Shown: positions 26,748-41,089, counted from the first letter of the stretch. The stretch: 64,000 bases of DNA from Balanoglossus misakiensis (GCA_040954595.2 CM082586.2:2542001-2606000), one strand, 5' to 3'. The notes: a model not told the origin generated them from the sequence alone. Numbers and translations are program-made.

Positions 26748-27720
26748 CCCTTTCACCCCAGTGAAAATGATGATAGAAAACAGTATTTTCAATTATTTAG
26801 CAAAACAAGGAAGTATTGAAATGAATTTATTTCCATTGAAATCATGATTGAGGAAACAAATTTACTGCTAAATTAATGTGACCAACATACAGACTTTTGA
26901 ATGACCTACTTACTTTTGAACTGTATTTTTCTTTTGACATGTAAAGTACACTTTGCTACTTTCATATTCTATATGGTAATAAATGAGATAGCGTTTACAG
27001 TACTTGTCAACCAATATGTGGTCTTTGTGCTTTTTATGTCAAGATTCTGGCTTGTAACATTTTTATTCCTTCAGCAAAAAGGGGGAAATTCCCTTTATTA
27101 CATATATAGTATATCACAATAGACCTGTACGAATTCGTACACATTTTACATCATACTAGGGTGTCAAATCATTAATTGCATTATGGGTAAAAAGTGGACA
27201 ACATGTTGGCCAATGATGAATCTATCCATGGCTGTCATTGGCCAGATAATCAAGAGTTCTGATTGGTGAGTATGTATTCCTTGTATTGGATTACTTGAGA
27301 TTTAAGATGAAGAACTTGCTTCATCTATGGATAACACGAAACAAAACTGTATTTCTGGAATTGTCTGGCAAACCATGTTCTGAAGGGTCTGTACTTCAAC
27401 ATGGCAGAAATCCGCCATCTTTAAATTCTGTCTACCACGTGTGTTTTTATCACTCACCTAGGTAGCAAAAAAGTTTGGTACTCAGATCAATAGAAAGCAC
27501 CGTTTGTCCCAGTTTTAAATATATAAATATGATTTTAAATAAATAGATAAATAAATAAAGCCTTGCAGCATGGCTTTTTGTATTTCTAAAAAACTACTAG
27601 GCAAGTTTTTTTCTCTCTCCGTCAGGTCCAAAGTTATTTACACATTATTTGTTATTTACACAATACACATATTGCTTTTTGTCATTCCGTTCAACAGTGT
27701 CCCGACCAAGTCAGTATGGG
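26748..27720. other. convergent 3' region of MCM3AP and the death-domain gene
   Basis: This is a noncoding AT-rich spacer. AATAAA at 26978-26983 is the likely poly(A) signal of MCM3AP, and AAATAAATAG-type sequence near 27536-27557 may serve the other gene on either strand. I see no further exon. Confidence 0.5.
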
Positions 27721-29013
27721 TTAACTTGGTGAACTAGATGTACTCCTTGGTGTTCCAGTGTCCCGTTTTGGCAGAATCGGTGAGTCTGGTTGATTCTTCA
27801 AGACATCCGCAACTTTCTCGGCCGTGCACAAGCACGGCAGTCTCAAGTCCGCCAGCGCCCTCATAAGCGCCTGTGCGGTGTTGTCTACAGTCGTGTCCCT
27901 CCAACACTGCAAAAGTGCCATCATTTTGAAGTTTTTAGTGATTATCGGGCTTTTCTCCAATTTGACAAGAGTCCTGCTGCTTACCCCTAGTTTCGCGCCA
28001 AGACTAAAGTAGTATTTAGGGTCCAGGAGTGTCGATATTGAAAATAAGTCGTCATCACTAAGGGCGTCTTCCTCCGCTTCGGCATCTGAAACCATAGAGA
28101 CCAAAATTCACAAGATAAAGTTACCATGGCAAACTGAGATCTAGCCAATCAGAGATTGTCAGTGGGTGGCACAGGCGAAAAAAAGAGCGTCTCCACATGT
28201 TCTTCAGAACACCCAGATGCAGCATTTCAGCCTAGCATGGGCGTATGCACATTGGAGGACAATCGAGAGGATGACCGATAGGGGAGATACTATAAAGAAG
28301 CGATTGTGTGTGCGCGTGTCATTTGAAAGAGACAATATTCGGCCTGCTTGTATCAGAGTGCAAAATTGTGCGCAAAACCATGGACGACAAAAAATCAAGC
28401 CGCACCTGCGGTATTTGTCTCCGGCGCCGTCACGGTTTTCAACCTCTCAACCGCCTCTACAACATCAGCAGCATGGAGCGCCCTCATCAGTTGATCCACC
28501 TTGCTCTTCTCTGTGCTCCTCTCTTTCCATAGCAACAGCATCTGAAATCGCTGTTCCAGCGCCGGGAAATATTCGTTCTCGATGCGTTCCCTTTCCTCGG
28601 CGTCAATCCCAAGCTTCTCTACGACCAACGCGTATTCGTTATCTCTCAGTAATGTAGCAATCTCCCGCAAGAAACTTCTGTCCAGAATGTCCACGTACTT
28701 AATATCGCCTGTAAAACGATTAAACAATACCACTATTGTATAGTCCACGTAAACTTGACTTGTCTAGTTAATTAACGCTTAAGACATGAACATTTAGGCT
28801 GCAAAACAGATAATTAACAATAGTGCGGATTTAGGACCATTAAAGAAAATACGTTTTTGTACTGTATATTATAGACACGCGATAGCTTGTATTAAAGTAT
28901 TTTGAAATGTCAAACGTCCGTCTTTGAAAGCCACAACCTCCATAAACAACCGAAATATTGAACATACCGCGGACTTTTCGCTCTAGTCTCGCCGCAAAAC
29001 TTGTCGTTGTCAT
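27721..29013 (-). CDS. small adaptor-like protein with two tandem death domains
   Basis: Three in-phase exons encode 237 residues: 28968-29013, 28406-28708 and 27721-28085. The first ATG in frame is at 29013; an upstream in-frame TTG was not used. Exon 2 encodes one death-fold domain (about residues 20-105), recognised by the six-helix pattern and motifs such as VVEKLGIDAEERERIE, LLLWKERS and LMRALHAADVVEAVERL. Exon 3 encodes an acidic linker (EAEEDALSDDD) and a second death-fold domain (about 120-205) with LGVSSRTLVKLEKS, LLQCWRDTT and ALADLRL, then a Ser/Pro-rich tail. Nothing else is present: no caspase, TIR, kinase or membrane segment. Death domains pair with each other, so an adaptor role in apoptosis or innate signalling is likely; the partner is unknown. 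The exon 2 donor (GTGCGG) is weak. Without splicing the protein would stop three codons later with only the first domain. Confidence 0.8.
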
Positions 29014-29111
29014 CTTCAAATCGTTGTGAACTGCACGTGTCAAGTCGAAGGTGCGCTCATCACTTTATGTAGGTTTCGGCTGAACGCGTCTCTTATTGTA
29101 CCTTTCTCGGA

Positions 29112-29119
29112 TGACGTCA
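29112..29119. promoter_or_regulatory. consensus CRE palindrome TGACGTCA
   Basis: A perfect cAMP-response element lies 99 bp upstream of the start codon of the tandem death-domain gene, a normal place for CREB/ATF control. The call rests on the motif alone. Confidence 0.4.
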
Positions 29120-30154
29120 TCATACACCCACTGCGTCCCTGGTGATTGTACGGGCCAGTCTGCCCGTTCCGCTAATTACAGTAGTAAACACCCTTTTATA
29201 ATATCCAATTGTTGTGGCTACTGTATTGCGGACAGTTGATAGCTAGAATGTTGACGCCGACAGCTCACAAGGACAGATAACTGAAACCCGTAAACTTTTG
29301 TCTTCGTCTCTCTGTGGTGTAAATATTTGCAATGTCAAGGCCATGTGAACAATAGAAAGTGGACGCCCAGCCTTTCGATAACTTGGAGCACACATTACGC
29401 ATGTCGGAGTTGGCCTGGCAACCGTCACTCCAAGGACCCCAAACTTTATTTCGTGGTTCAGCCAAATCCTGATTCAGTTCAGGCCCAGTGAATTAAAACT
29501 GACAAATGCTAATATTCCCATGGGGCAAAGGGTCTCTCCTGATGACACTGATTACCTTGACAGTTATATGTGTGAACATCTATTGTTGTCCGCTCCATTG
29601 AAACGCTGCTAGACTTCAAGTGCGATCATTCCGCAAGACAGGCATCACCAAGGCTTTCAGCTCAGTGAGCCTGGAAATGTTTGGGGAACGACAATGCCAA
29701 GGGCAAAGTCGGGTCATTGCCATGGATGACAAAATACATGTATTGATTGGACTTCCTGTTGATATACGTCATGATCAAGGTTGTCTCTTATTTCATATAC
29801 TGGTATTCGTAGTGGCATCAGTGTGTGTGTGTATTTCAGCCTGTCCATGTCAACTACATGTACATGTATTTGCACATATGCTTGTCTTGTATGTAATGCA
29901 ACGCTACACATTTTAATCTGATTCTTTCATCAAAATATTTGGCTTATGGCCGACTCATGAGCCAATGGAATGATACATTTACCACCACAAAAAGATGAAT
30001 ACAGCATAAAAAGATGTGGTTTATTGTTCTCAAAACTGAATCTGCCAGCTCATTCTGTGTCAGAAAGTGTCTCTGGTCTGTGATAACTGATCCAATTACA
30101 GGCAGATGGGTATTTGGAGAATTCGGACTATAACAGGTGTGATCCAGGCAACTT
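29120..30154. other. spacer between death-domain gene promoter and GCP5 3' end
   Basis: No exon or RNA gene was recognised. The right part must include the 3'UTR of the GCP5 gene, which runs leftwards. Confidence 0.5.
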
Positions 30155-33100
30155 CTACTTCTGGGAATAGGCAGCTTCGTTCTCTGAAGTACTGAGGAGT
30201 GACTGGGCAAGCATTTCCACTGGAAAATATAAAAGGAAAGGGGATTGGCCATCAATATGATACAGGCTTTGTGATTGAGCTATACTTCAGTCAAGTTCTA
30301 AGGCAACAATCTGGTGACCACCACTGTTATGTTAGAATCAACTCAGTGCTGACAACGTAACTCAACATACGATCACACACACACACACAACTTACAGTGT
30401 GGGAAGGCACCTCTCTTGACTGCATTGGCAAACAACTTCGACAGGAAGTAGTTACACTTTTTGAACTCTTCCTCCATGCTGTCCAGGGATTGTTCTCTGA
30501 AAAGGAAGTCACAAAATTAATTTAATGGAACAGTTGTTTGATTGGTTTTGCCATGTATCTTATTTAAGAGTGATTAGCTTAGCCAAGAAAGGTTATTTTT
30601 ATCAGCCATACATCATAGAACTGTCTAGAGGTTTCCCTAGAGAGCCCTCTAGTGGTTTCAGAAAGGGCAAGAAACTTGGATCCATGGGTGCTGAAGGCTT
30701 GTGAACCCCATACTCCTTTAATAGACTGTACAGTGGATTCACATCGTCTGCCTCACAATGACACACTGAGATCAACACAATGGTGTCACTCATCTGTTAC
30801 CATGGAAATTGGGTAATATACACCTACGTGATGGCATTCACACCAGCATCCCATCTCTTCTGACAGTTGAGTGTGAGGTTGAGGACCTTGATGATGGCCT
30901 CTCTGACATAACCCATCTTTCTGTTGACAAGGCAGCGTTCATAGATAGTCTTGATGTAGCTGTTGTGAACTTGGATCACCTGGTTCAAGTCAGTGGCTGT
31001 TGTCAATTGTTGTTGGAACTCCAGGCCAGTGCTGTATAGGATCTGAAGTGAAAACACAGGGGGTATATAGACTATAAACAGCGTGTCCTTTACCAAGCAT
31101 ATATTTTGGAGCCCATGTGCCAAATTTTGGAATGGTAGAAATGTCTTTGTATTGGAATGTGACACATGTTTGATGTATTTCCTAGTGTCATGAAGAATCT
31201 GTATTGTACCAGTGGTGTTCTGAGTTGACGTAGAGGGCGCACTCTGGGAGAGTCAGTCTGGTACTTCCTGAACTCTACAGCAAAGTAGGATTCTCGACTC
31301 ACCCTTGTCATGATATAATTGTGAAGCACGTTGACGAAATGTAACAATTGAATCCTCAACAGCTGGGCACGGTGTGCTACGGCCGACTGCGTGGGTGTGG
31401 CCTCTGTGTGAAGGGTGTCCAGTAAATCTAGAAAGAGATTCAACACACACTCAAACATTGGTAAAGATATTGGCTGCCATTTGTATTCACTGTCATAATA
31501 CTAAACAGGCTAGCTAATCTTCTCAAACATGTACATTGAAAAGTTACCATGGCTTGACTCACCCGTAAACCTGAGCTGGTCCAGGCAGTACTTGGCTCGT
31601 TTCACTTGCAACAGCAGAGAGAAGATCTCATTGTAGATGCGTTGACATTTAGCATTCAGCACAATATTCACAGGCCAGGGAACCTAGACATTAACACAGA
31701 AGAGAACAGTACCACATTTTTAATCCAAGGCACAAGTATAACACTTTGAGAAAAATTAAAAAAATTATCATTATTATAATTACCTTGTAGTGCAATGTCA
31801 ACCCATCCAAAGTATTTATCAGTAATCTGCTGGATTTGGGGACTGGTTCAACAGACACTGTTAATCTGCAAAAACAAAATCAGAGTGAAATGTTGAGAAA
31901 GGGGGAAAGAAGAAATAGAGTAAGACAGACAGAATGAGACATACAGAAAGGTAAGGCCTGTGATTTACCTGTCTATGTGTTCTGAATGATGTGCTTGCAA
32001 TGCCTCTTGCAAAGCGATATTCAGGTATGTCACGTCTTGCCAGGGTTCATGAAGTCTGAGCCTCTCAAAGACACCCGTGTAGAAGTCATACATGGTGTCG
32101 CCAGCCTCCATCAGAAAGAAACCCTGCAATGAAAAATCATCATAAAATTCCTCATTTTATTCGAAAACTTGACAATGGCCAATGATGAGTGAAGTCAATG
32201 ATGTACAGAACACTACACTACTTTACATTACACTAAATTACACTACACAATATTATACACAAAGAATTATGTTTGACTCACTCTAACAGCAGACATGTAC
32301 TCCAGCAGTTTATGTTTTGACTTGAGTGTTTCCACCAACTGCCTGGATGCTTTGCTACACTTTGTGTCGATGTGAGGATATAGACAGCGGTACAACGCCA
32401 CTTGGAAACCTAGTTGTCGGTCTTGAAATACCATCAACAACTTGTGGTACAAATTGTCTGGCACAGATCTGAGGATAAAAAAAAATGGTTGTCTACATTT
32501 GTGATATAAACCTCATCATACTCATCTCAGTAAAGGAATTGAGTTTCATACCTGAAAATGAACTTTTGACATCACCCCTAAAACTAACCTTGTTCGCTTG
32601 ACTTCATACTGTTTATTCTGTAACATGGCGTTCTGATGCAGTAGTTGATTGGATTCTGTTACCATGGCAGCCAGCGAAACCACGCTCCGATCATCTGTGT
32701 CTTGTGATTCTGACTGGCCCGTGTAATTTAAGTTCCACAGCTCACACAGGGAGGACACAAAGTGATCAAATAGAGGAGTCCTATCTGTATTACAGATTGA
32801 GATGATTTAATTATTCATTCATTCATTTATTTGAAACCACATCAGCCCTCAACCAACAAAGGTTAACACACCGTAATCATGATACAGTAATGATGTAAGA
32901 TGTCTTAAAACTCACCTTGTGATTTTTCAACTGTAATACCAGTCATTCTCCCAAGATTATCCAACAAATCCATTGATTTCCCACCCTGGATGATCTTGTA
33001 TAGAATCGGTTCCAGGAATCCGGGAATGCCAACTTTGCTGTCGGCCAGTTCTGGCTTTGTTTGATCTGATCCCAGCTGTTCCTGGTTTGCCGGTTGCAGC

Positions 33101-36100
33101 TGTTCCGGTGTTGTGCTATGGATGATGTAGCCTTTATCCCAGAAGTCGCAACTTTCTGTTTTGATGTCTTTATTCCTGATGATGCCAAGGAATATTTGCA
33201 CACAGTTGATACAGCAGAGTATTTTGGGGGTGCAGTAGACTACAGGAGAAATGTACTCCTCCTAGAAGCCATGGATTCATTGAGGAAACTTTTTGGAATG
33301 CCACTATATATTATGAAGATTTTCATAATATATACTGACCTTGAGATAATAAATTCATTGGCAGGGTCTGTAAGGGTTCCATTGGTGATCCAACCATCTA
33401 TGATTTCTAGATACGGTCGTATAGACTGCAAAAATATGCTCAGTATCAGACACATCTGTAAAGAATCACAATTATTAGAATTAGATCTTAAATTGATACT
33501 GACCAAAATGCAATTTGGCATTATTGAAAGGTGATGATGTTGACAATTTCAGAAACCTTGCCTCACCTTCTTCCTGTCAACTTCTTCAACTGTATTTGTT
33601 TGTAAGAGTAATATCTTATCATACATGGTTGTGAGAAGTATGGCTGCATTGCTGTTGCTATGGACGATACCGAGCTCGTAGACCTCATAAAGGGCTGAGA
33701 CTTGCTCCAGCTCGACAAACAGCCTCTCCTTCAGTTCAATCAAAGTCACATTCCTGTCTGTAATTGAAACAAATATATCTTGAAAAAATATGGTCTGTTT
33801 TACAGAAACTGCTGAATAGCCAAGAATTTACATGATTCTACGATAACAGTTCATGCATTCAACAGCTACAGTAGTGGTTTTTAACCCTTTCACCACCATG
33901 GTTCGGCCCAAATCCACTGTTTTGGTAAGGTTGGACCTCTACCATCCCGATACCCGTAATCGCACAAACCTTGCTTCTTGACTTCCTTCTCTATCAGACA
34001 CAACTGGGACTGAAACTCCCACTGCAGGAATTGTGAAATGGACGAGGCAAAGGCTTGCAGTGTCTGAGACACTCTGTAGTCAACATCGTGGTGACTGCCA
34101 AGTTGACAGATGGTGTCTTCTATGAACTGATGTAAATGATAGACCATCTGGCCACTTCTCACAAAGTAATTCAGGAGACTGTACAGAGCATTCTAAGAAG
34201 AAACAGAAACAAGTCCCAATAACTGATGAATGTCCAGTTTCCACACAGCACTTGTCATTTGTCAAAAAAATTTGAAGACAATTTTTGATGCACAAATATA
34301 AAAGATGGATTCTCTCTGACAACCTACCGGGGTGAGGTGTGACACTTCAATGTCAGGGTTAACACTTATCCTCCCATCTTGATTCTCATATACAAAACTA
34401 TCTGTTGCACCACACAAAATCCTGCAAAATTCATAAATAGAACAAATGTTGATTTCCGTGTTTTATGAATTACAGTGTTGTAGGTCATTGTTACCCTATC
34501 ACAAAAAATTATGACTGCAAACTTACCATATTGTTTCTCTAACAATTTGTGCCTCTGTTAACATTGTCTTTGTGCCAAGTTGGTAGAATGGCTGTGTTTC
34601 ATATAAATGTCTTTCCCTGGGTAGATAAAAACCATGCAAGATGTTACTGAGATAAAATGGCTGGAAAATTTAAGAAAAGTATGAAAATAAAGACAGTTGA
34701 TTGTGGGAAGAGAAAACATCCAAATTTTTTCTGCTCACCATTCTCTACCAACATTGCTGGCTGGATATGAACTCCAAATTTGTTTCTCCACTTGTCCGTG
34801 CCAATACTGGACCACCACATTCTTGGTGATCCACTCCTTCCCAGCATGCACTGAACTGGGCACCAGATCTGGGGCCAGGGTGACTTCATCGGGCTTCGGC
34901 TCTTGAACTCCCGAGTCGTTGGCAGGTTGCTCCTGTTCATCCTCTGACCAATCCTAAATTTGGAAACAAAGAAGGTCATCGGCTGTTTTGAGGATTTCCA
35001 CAAAACTTAGAGAATACACCAGGAAAGGATAGCTGAAGCAAAGTTGTTATACCTCTCAATAAATCAACGAATCTTCCTCATACTTACCTCATCTGAAGAA
35101 TAATAATAATACCTTGGAACTTCAATACCTTCTAAAAGATACTTTCCCCAGTCAAATTTCTCTTCCTCTGTAAAAAATAAAACTTTCTATTAACTTGGGA
35201 TTATGTTGCCATTGAGGATGGTTTATCACAGGAATTGTTAAAGGAATGTATTGAGGGGATATAGATAAATAGAATAAGTCCTACCTTCTTTTGGTGTTGG
35301 CTTTCTCTCTTGAAAAGACTGATTGACGGGCGAGTCAGACAGATTTAGCAGAAGGGATATCAAACCATAGTGGACATCAGTCTACAAAAAAAACAGGGTT
35401 TAATATTGTATTGAGAAAACTAAAGCCTTAACTTCATTGAAATGTCTATCATGATCAAACTAAACAAAACAGAATAACTACCTTGGTGTGTTTTTGCTCC
35501 GGAGACAAAGGGGAGTTCAGAAAAGTGTCTGTAAGTCTCTTGAAAGCTTCTTCTTTTTCAGGCTGGGAATGCACAGCAAACTTTTCACAAACTCTGAAAA
35601 GTAAAAGAACATATGAGGACATATACATGAATATTACTGACTAAACTGTTGCCTTGTACTATTTTATACTGAAAAACTCATAAGTGCTGTCCCATTTATC
35701 AGCTTAACCCTGTTTCACAGTAATGATGACAAAAGTTATTTTTTTACCCGTTTAGTGATCTGCCAATCTTGTGACTATCTACATTCAGGAAGCGGTGAAA
35801 ACGGAAGTTTGACAATGCAAACTGCACTGATGTTTGAAAATTTTCACTGTTTTCCTGCAATAAATTGGTATTAAACAAGTGAATTAAACACCATATCATT
35901 TATATTTCAGCTTGTAATGTACATTCAAATCAAGGGCACAGTTACATGTCACATTATGTGAGTGAGTGTGTAGACGACAGTGCTGAATCGGATGTTATGA
36001 TCAGTTTCACTTTCACTGTAATATTATCATATTACAATTTTCGTGATCGATTGCTAGTCTCTGGTCGTGCACCAAACGACATCATACGCGATCATCAATG

Positions 36101-36327
36101 ATAAAAACAGTTTGAAAATCCCGCTCATCAATATAGAGATCATTGGGAAACTTTCATGATGAGACACGCACAGTATTACCGCTGCATTCTGCGATCAACC
36201 TGCTGAACGATCGACAGCATTGGGCTCGACTTAATAATGGTGATTTTGAGAACATTACCTCAAATCCTGTCAAACATTTAATCAGTCTCCGCGTATCTTT
36301 TTCAAACTTCTTGTCAAGATATGCCAT
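30155..36327 (-). CDS. TUBGCP5: gamma-tubulin complex component 5 (GCP5)
   Basis: Twenty-one in-phase exons encode 956 residues: 36259-36327, 35748-35854, 35482-35593, 35285-35381, 35088-35167, 34739-34953, 34527-34616, 34328-34421, 33970-34192, 33567-33757, 33340-33425, 32916-33175, 32589-32784, 32282-32468, 31969-32123, 31784-31865, 31563-31683, 31303-31427, 30828-31042, 30396-30496 and 30155-30219. Recognised GCP5/Spc97-Spc98 features include FDWGKYLLEG near residue 130-150, IRPYLEIIDGWI near 430, GKSMDLLDNL near 530, PWPVNIVLN and the helix around YNEIFSLLLQVKRAKYCL near 750-780, then LHNYIMTRILYSTGLEFQ near 825-840. It is one of the larger GRIP proteins of the gamma-tubulin ring complex, which nucleates microtubules at centrosomes. 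The exon 9 donor (AAG/GTTTGT) is weak and lies next to a short repeat element. The family usually has about 1000 residues, so the model is near full length. Confidence 0.93.
30602..30793 (-). other. open 63-codon stretch inside GCP5 intron 19
   Basis: This sense-strand frame begins with ATG directly after a CAG acceptor-like site and ends at a stop. Its composition looks protein-like (Leu, Pro, Ser, Asp mixed). Splicing exon 19 to this acceptor would enter the wrong frame, and exon 19 joins exon 20 in the phase expected for GCP5. I therefore treat it as intron sequence, with a small chance of an alternative exon. Confidence 0.25.
33881..33950. mobile_element. truncated copy of the TTAACCCTTTCACC short TIR element
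   Basis: It starts TTAACCCTTTCACCACCATGG and shares the internal block (T)CCAAATCCA...GTTTT...TTGGACCTCTA with the copy at 46976. The right terminal repeat is missing. It lies in a GCP5 intron, ending about 20 bp before the weak donor of exon 9. Confidence 0.7.
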
Positions 36328-36441
36328 GTTTATGTTTTCATTTCGAGAGAGTCGCATTGACCTTTGACCCGTGTTTGATGGTTTGGTGTTCATATAATAC
36401 CCACAATACCCTGCTGTGGTCTCTTTCCTGTCACCGCCATC
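36328..36441. promoter_or_regulatory. compact divergent promoter of TUBGCP5 and RPS8 with a DR1 element
   Basis: Only 114 bp separate the two start codons. The block TGACCTTTGACCC (36358-36370) is a perfect direct repeat of AGGTCA-type half-sites with one-base spacing when read on the minus strand, the site type bound by HNF4/RXR/COUP-TF receptors. A pyrimidine tract CTCTTTCCT (36421-36429) just before the RPS8 ATG fits a 5' terminal oligopyrimidine start, which in this family couples translation to growth signalling. No TATA box is evident. Confidence 0.6.
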
Positions 36442-38480
<2,039 letters not shown>

Positions 38481-39229
38481 GATGTTAGCCATTGAGATTT
38501 TCAGCAGTCATGTGACAGTGTACAATTGCGAAGTTTAAAAGTAAAATGCACTGACGAGTACACCATGAGTTCGTTGTCTTTTCTCTATCTGTAATGTTTA
38601 TCCCCTTCTCTGTTGCAAGAATGTACTAGGTTCACACTGGGTAAAACTAGAAACATTTCAAAGACACTTTGCCATTTATAAACACAGAGGATTAATCCTC
38701 TGAGTCGCTTTCTTGTCCACACACGCACACACAGTAGTTTAAGCATAGATCGACCCTATGGGGGCGTCATATATAAAAAAGGTCTCTGCAGGACCAAGTT
38801 TATGCATTTGAAGTTTAGGGGAAAGTTAGAAATATGTGTCGATAAGTAGGTTTATTTACTAGAAACGACAAAGTTCAAGCTATAAAATGATATTACCTCC
38901 AGCAAATCCCATACAATAAAAGAAAAGCAGAAAAAAAGAGAAATTTTCGTTCAGAGAATAAAATTCCTCATCTAAATTGCGCGTCAAATACGCGCATACC
39001 GTTATATTCGAGGACGCATATACCGTTATATATATGCGTGTTTTTTTTATTTTCTTTAGCTTTTTAGCAATATTTAGGCCTATTTCTGACCGGCTCTTTC
39101 GCCAACAAATCCCGAGTTCCCTGCGACGTTTTTGTAAGCGTCGGGCAACGCGCTAATCGGACGCGAGCGCCTTCGGAAACATACATCACTTACGCGCTAC
39201 GCGTACCAGGTAGAGATTGCGTCTTTTGT

Positions 39230-39245
39230 AGGTCATCTCAGGTCA
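39230..39245 (+). promoter_or_regulatory. perfect DR4 nuclear-receptor site
   Basis: AGGTCA, spacer TCTC, AGGTCA, followed ten bases later by GGGTCA. This is the arrangement preferred by thyroid-hormone/LXR-type RXR heterodimers. The same 16-mer recurs at 46120-46135. Confidence 0.35.
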
Positions 39246-40754
39246 TGCAGGTTGGGGTCACTTTTACTCGGTGACGCCGTTAGAGCGACGGAGAATTCCC
39301 CCTAAATTATGAGTTTGGGATATTAAGAATCAGTAGACCTGCTAGTTTTAACTTGTTCGTTATTAAAAGCAAGTGCATGCGCGAAATTGCGTGCACATAA
39401 ACGCAAGAGTTTTAGTGACAGCGCCCACTATGTTTAATGTCCTTCCCTATTAAAGCAATAGTTCAACCCAGAGCAATTAATTAAACATAAGATCGCCATA
39501 TTGTGTGTTTGATAGTGTGATGACTGCAGACCATCGGACATGTGTGTGCTTGTGGTAGATATATGTAGTAATAAAGCTAGTTTTCACAGATGATGCGACA
39601 GGCAAGCAAATGAACAGTTTGTGGTCGTCAAGAAATATTTCGTGGTTGCAGCATATATAGTGCGGAATTGCGGAAATAGAAAATAGATCATGTAACATTT
39701 CAACGGTAGCGTTTTCCCGGTGGATACAGTAGCTATTCAGATCCCGGAAGTAAAGGTAAATATTTAACATTTCTCGTTATTAGTTATTAGAGATGCTCCC
39801 TGCGAACCGTTTAAGGGTTGGCTGCACGTATCGACCTTTCCGTTCACTTAATATATTCGGCCGTCTGATCAGGTACGTGAAATTTAATAGACAAACTGCC
39901 ACGACCTCTTGTTACGCGTGACCTGTTGTGAAAAACATACTTGCATTGTGATAAATCGCACGTGTGACGCACAAATACTGTTTGATATGTTTTGGGTGAG
40001 GAGTTTTCAAACTGAACCCGTATAATTATTCTGAGATCCCAAACACACGTACGTACAGTCGTATGATGATGTACGTACGTTTTTTTCGGACACTCTTATG
40101 AAAGTACAGCGTGTTTTGACAACGAAACCATCGGGTGCATGGCCAAGCTACATTTATCTTTGCAATACATATTCCTTTGGTATAAAGAGAAGCATTTTCT
40201 GTCATTTTATAATCCCCGTATAATAATGTAACCGTTTATTGAATATGGGGAGGTTCATACCTAGTACACCTTTGTCACAGTACAAAATTTGGAGGATGGA
40301 ATACTAGTAGATGTTGTATAATACTAGTTTGGCATGTAAACCTTGCAGTGTTTTGGATGTTTCAAATTCTTGGACACAATCATCAGTCAGTGCGGTGGTC
40401 ATTCTTTGACTATTACTGCATAAGTTACGTAATCAAACCAGTGATGGAGATACAGTGTATTACAATCGCCTTAAAGGGACAAAGTCTCTCTCTCACTCTT
40501 CTTTTCCCATTTATTATGTTTGATTCACTACACTGTCTATGCTAATGCACATGGGGATATATAGTGAATCAACATTCATCCATCATGTTTGTAGGATATG
40601 AGAGTAAAAATCTCGCCAAAATGAATAAATGGTAAACACCGAATATTCATTTTGCTCTCGCGTCTACAAGTGGGATGGAAGGTGTGTGTGGTTGAACTAT
40701 GAGTAAAATTTCTACATAATGTTTACCATAGAGATTTTCAAAGTCACTAAATTT

Positions 40755-40833
40755 GGCGGCCATTTTGAATGCCATAGACTAAGCACAGATATAAGCGGCC
40801 ATTTTGAACCTCAAATTTGGCGGCCATTTTGAA
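40755..40833. promoter_or_regulatory. three clustered YY1-like motifs
   Basis: GCGGCCATTTTGAA occurs at 40756-40769, 40795-40808 and 40820-40833. The reverse complement contains AAAATGGCCGC, close to the YY1 consensus. All three are in the same orientation within 80 bp, and no gene start is visible next to them. Confidence 0.4.
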
Positions 40834-41052
40834 AGTCTTAATTTGTCCTTTTAAAGGGCTTGAAGCGAGTAAATCTACCCACCCACCCACACTCTGCTTT
40901 GAGTATTTCCATGAAACTGTTTTATCTGTTGTGTTGAAGATATCAATCCTTCTGGACATGCTACAGTCCAGCACATGTGTACATGCTCACAACAATCTGC
41001 CCCCTCCCCTCCAGCTGCAATAGTTGTTGTATAGGTTACACTACAAGCCAAA

Positions 41053-41089
41053 GGGTTAGGGTAGGTCAGCATGAACCCTACCCTAACCC
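41053..41089. repeat. hairpin of telomere-like sequence
   Basis: GGGTTAGGGTAGG and its exact reverse complement CCTACCCTAACCC are separated by 11 bases. Each arm contains one or two TTAGGG-type units. Confidence 0.8.
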
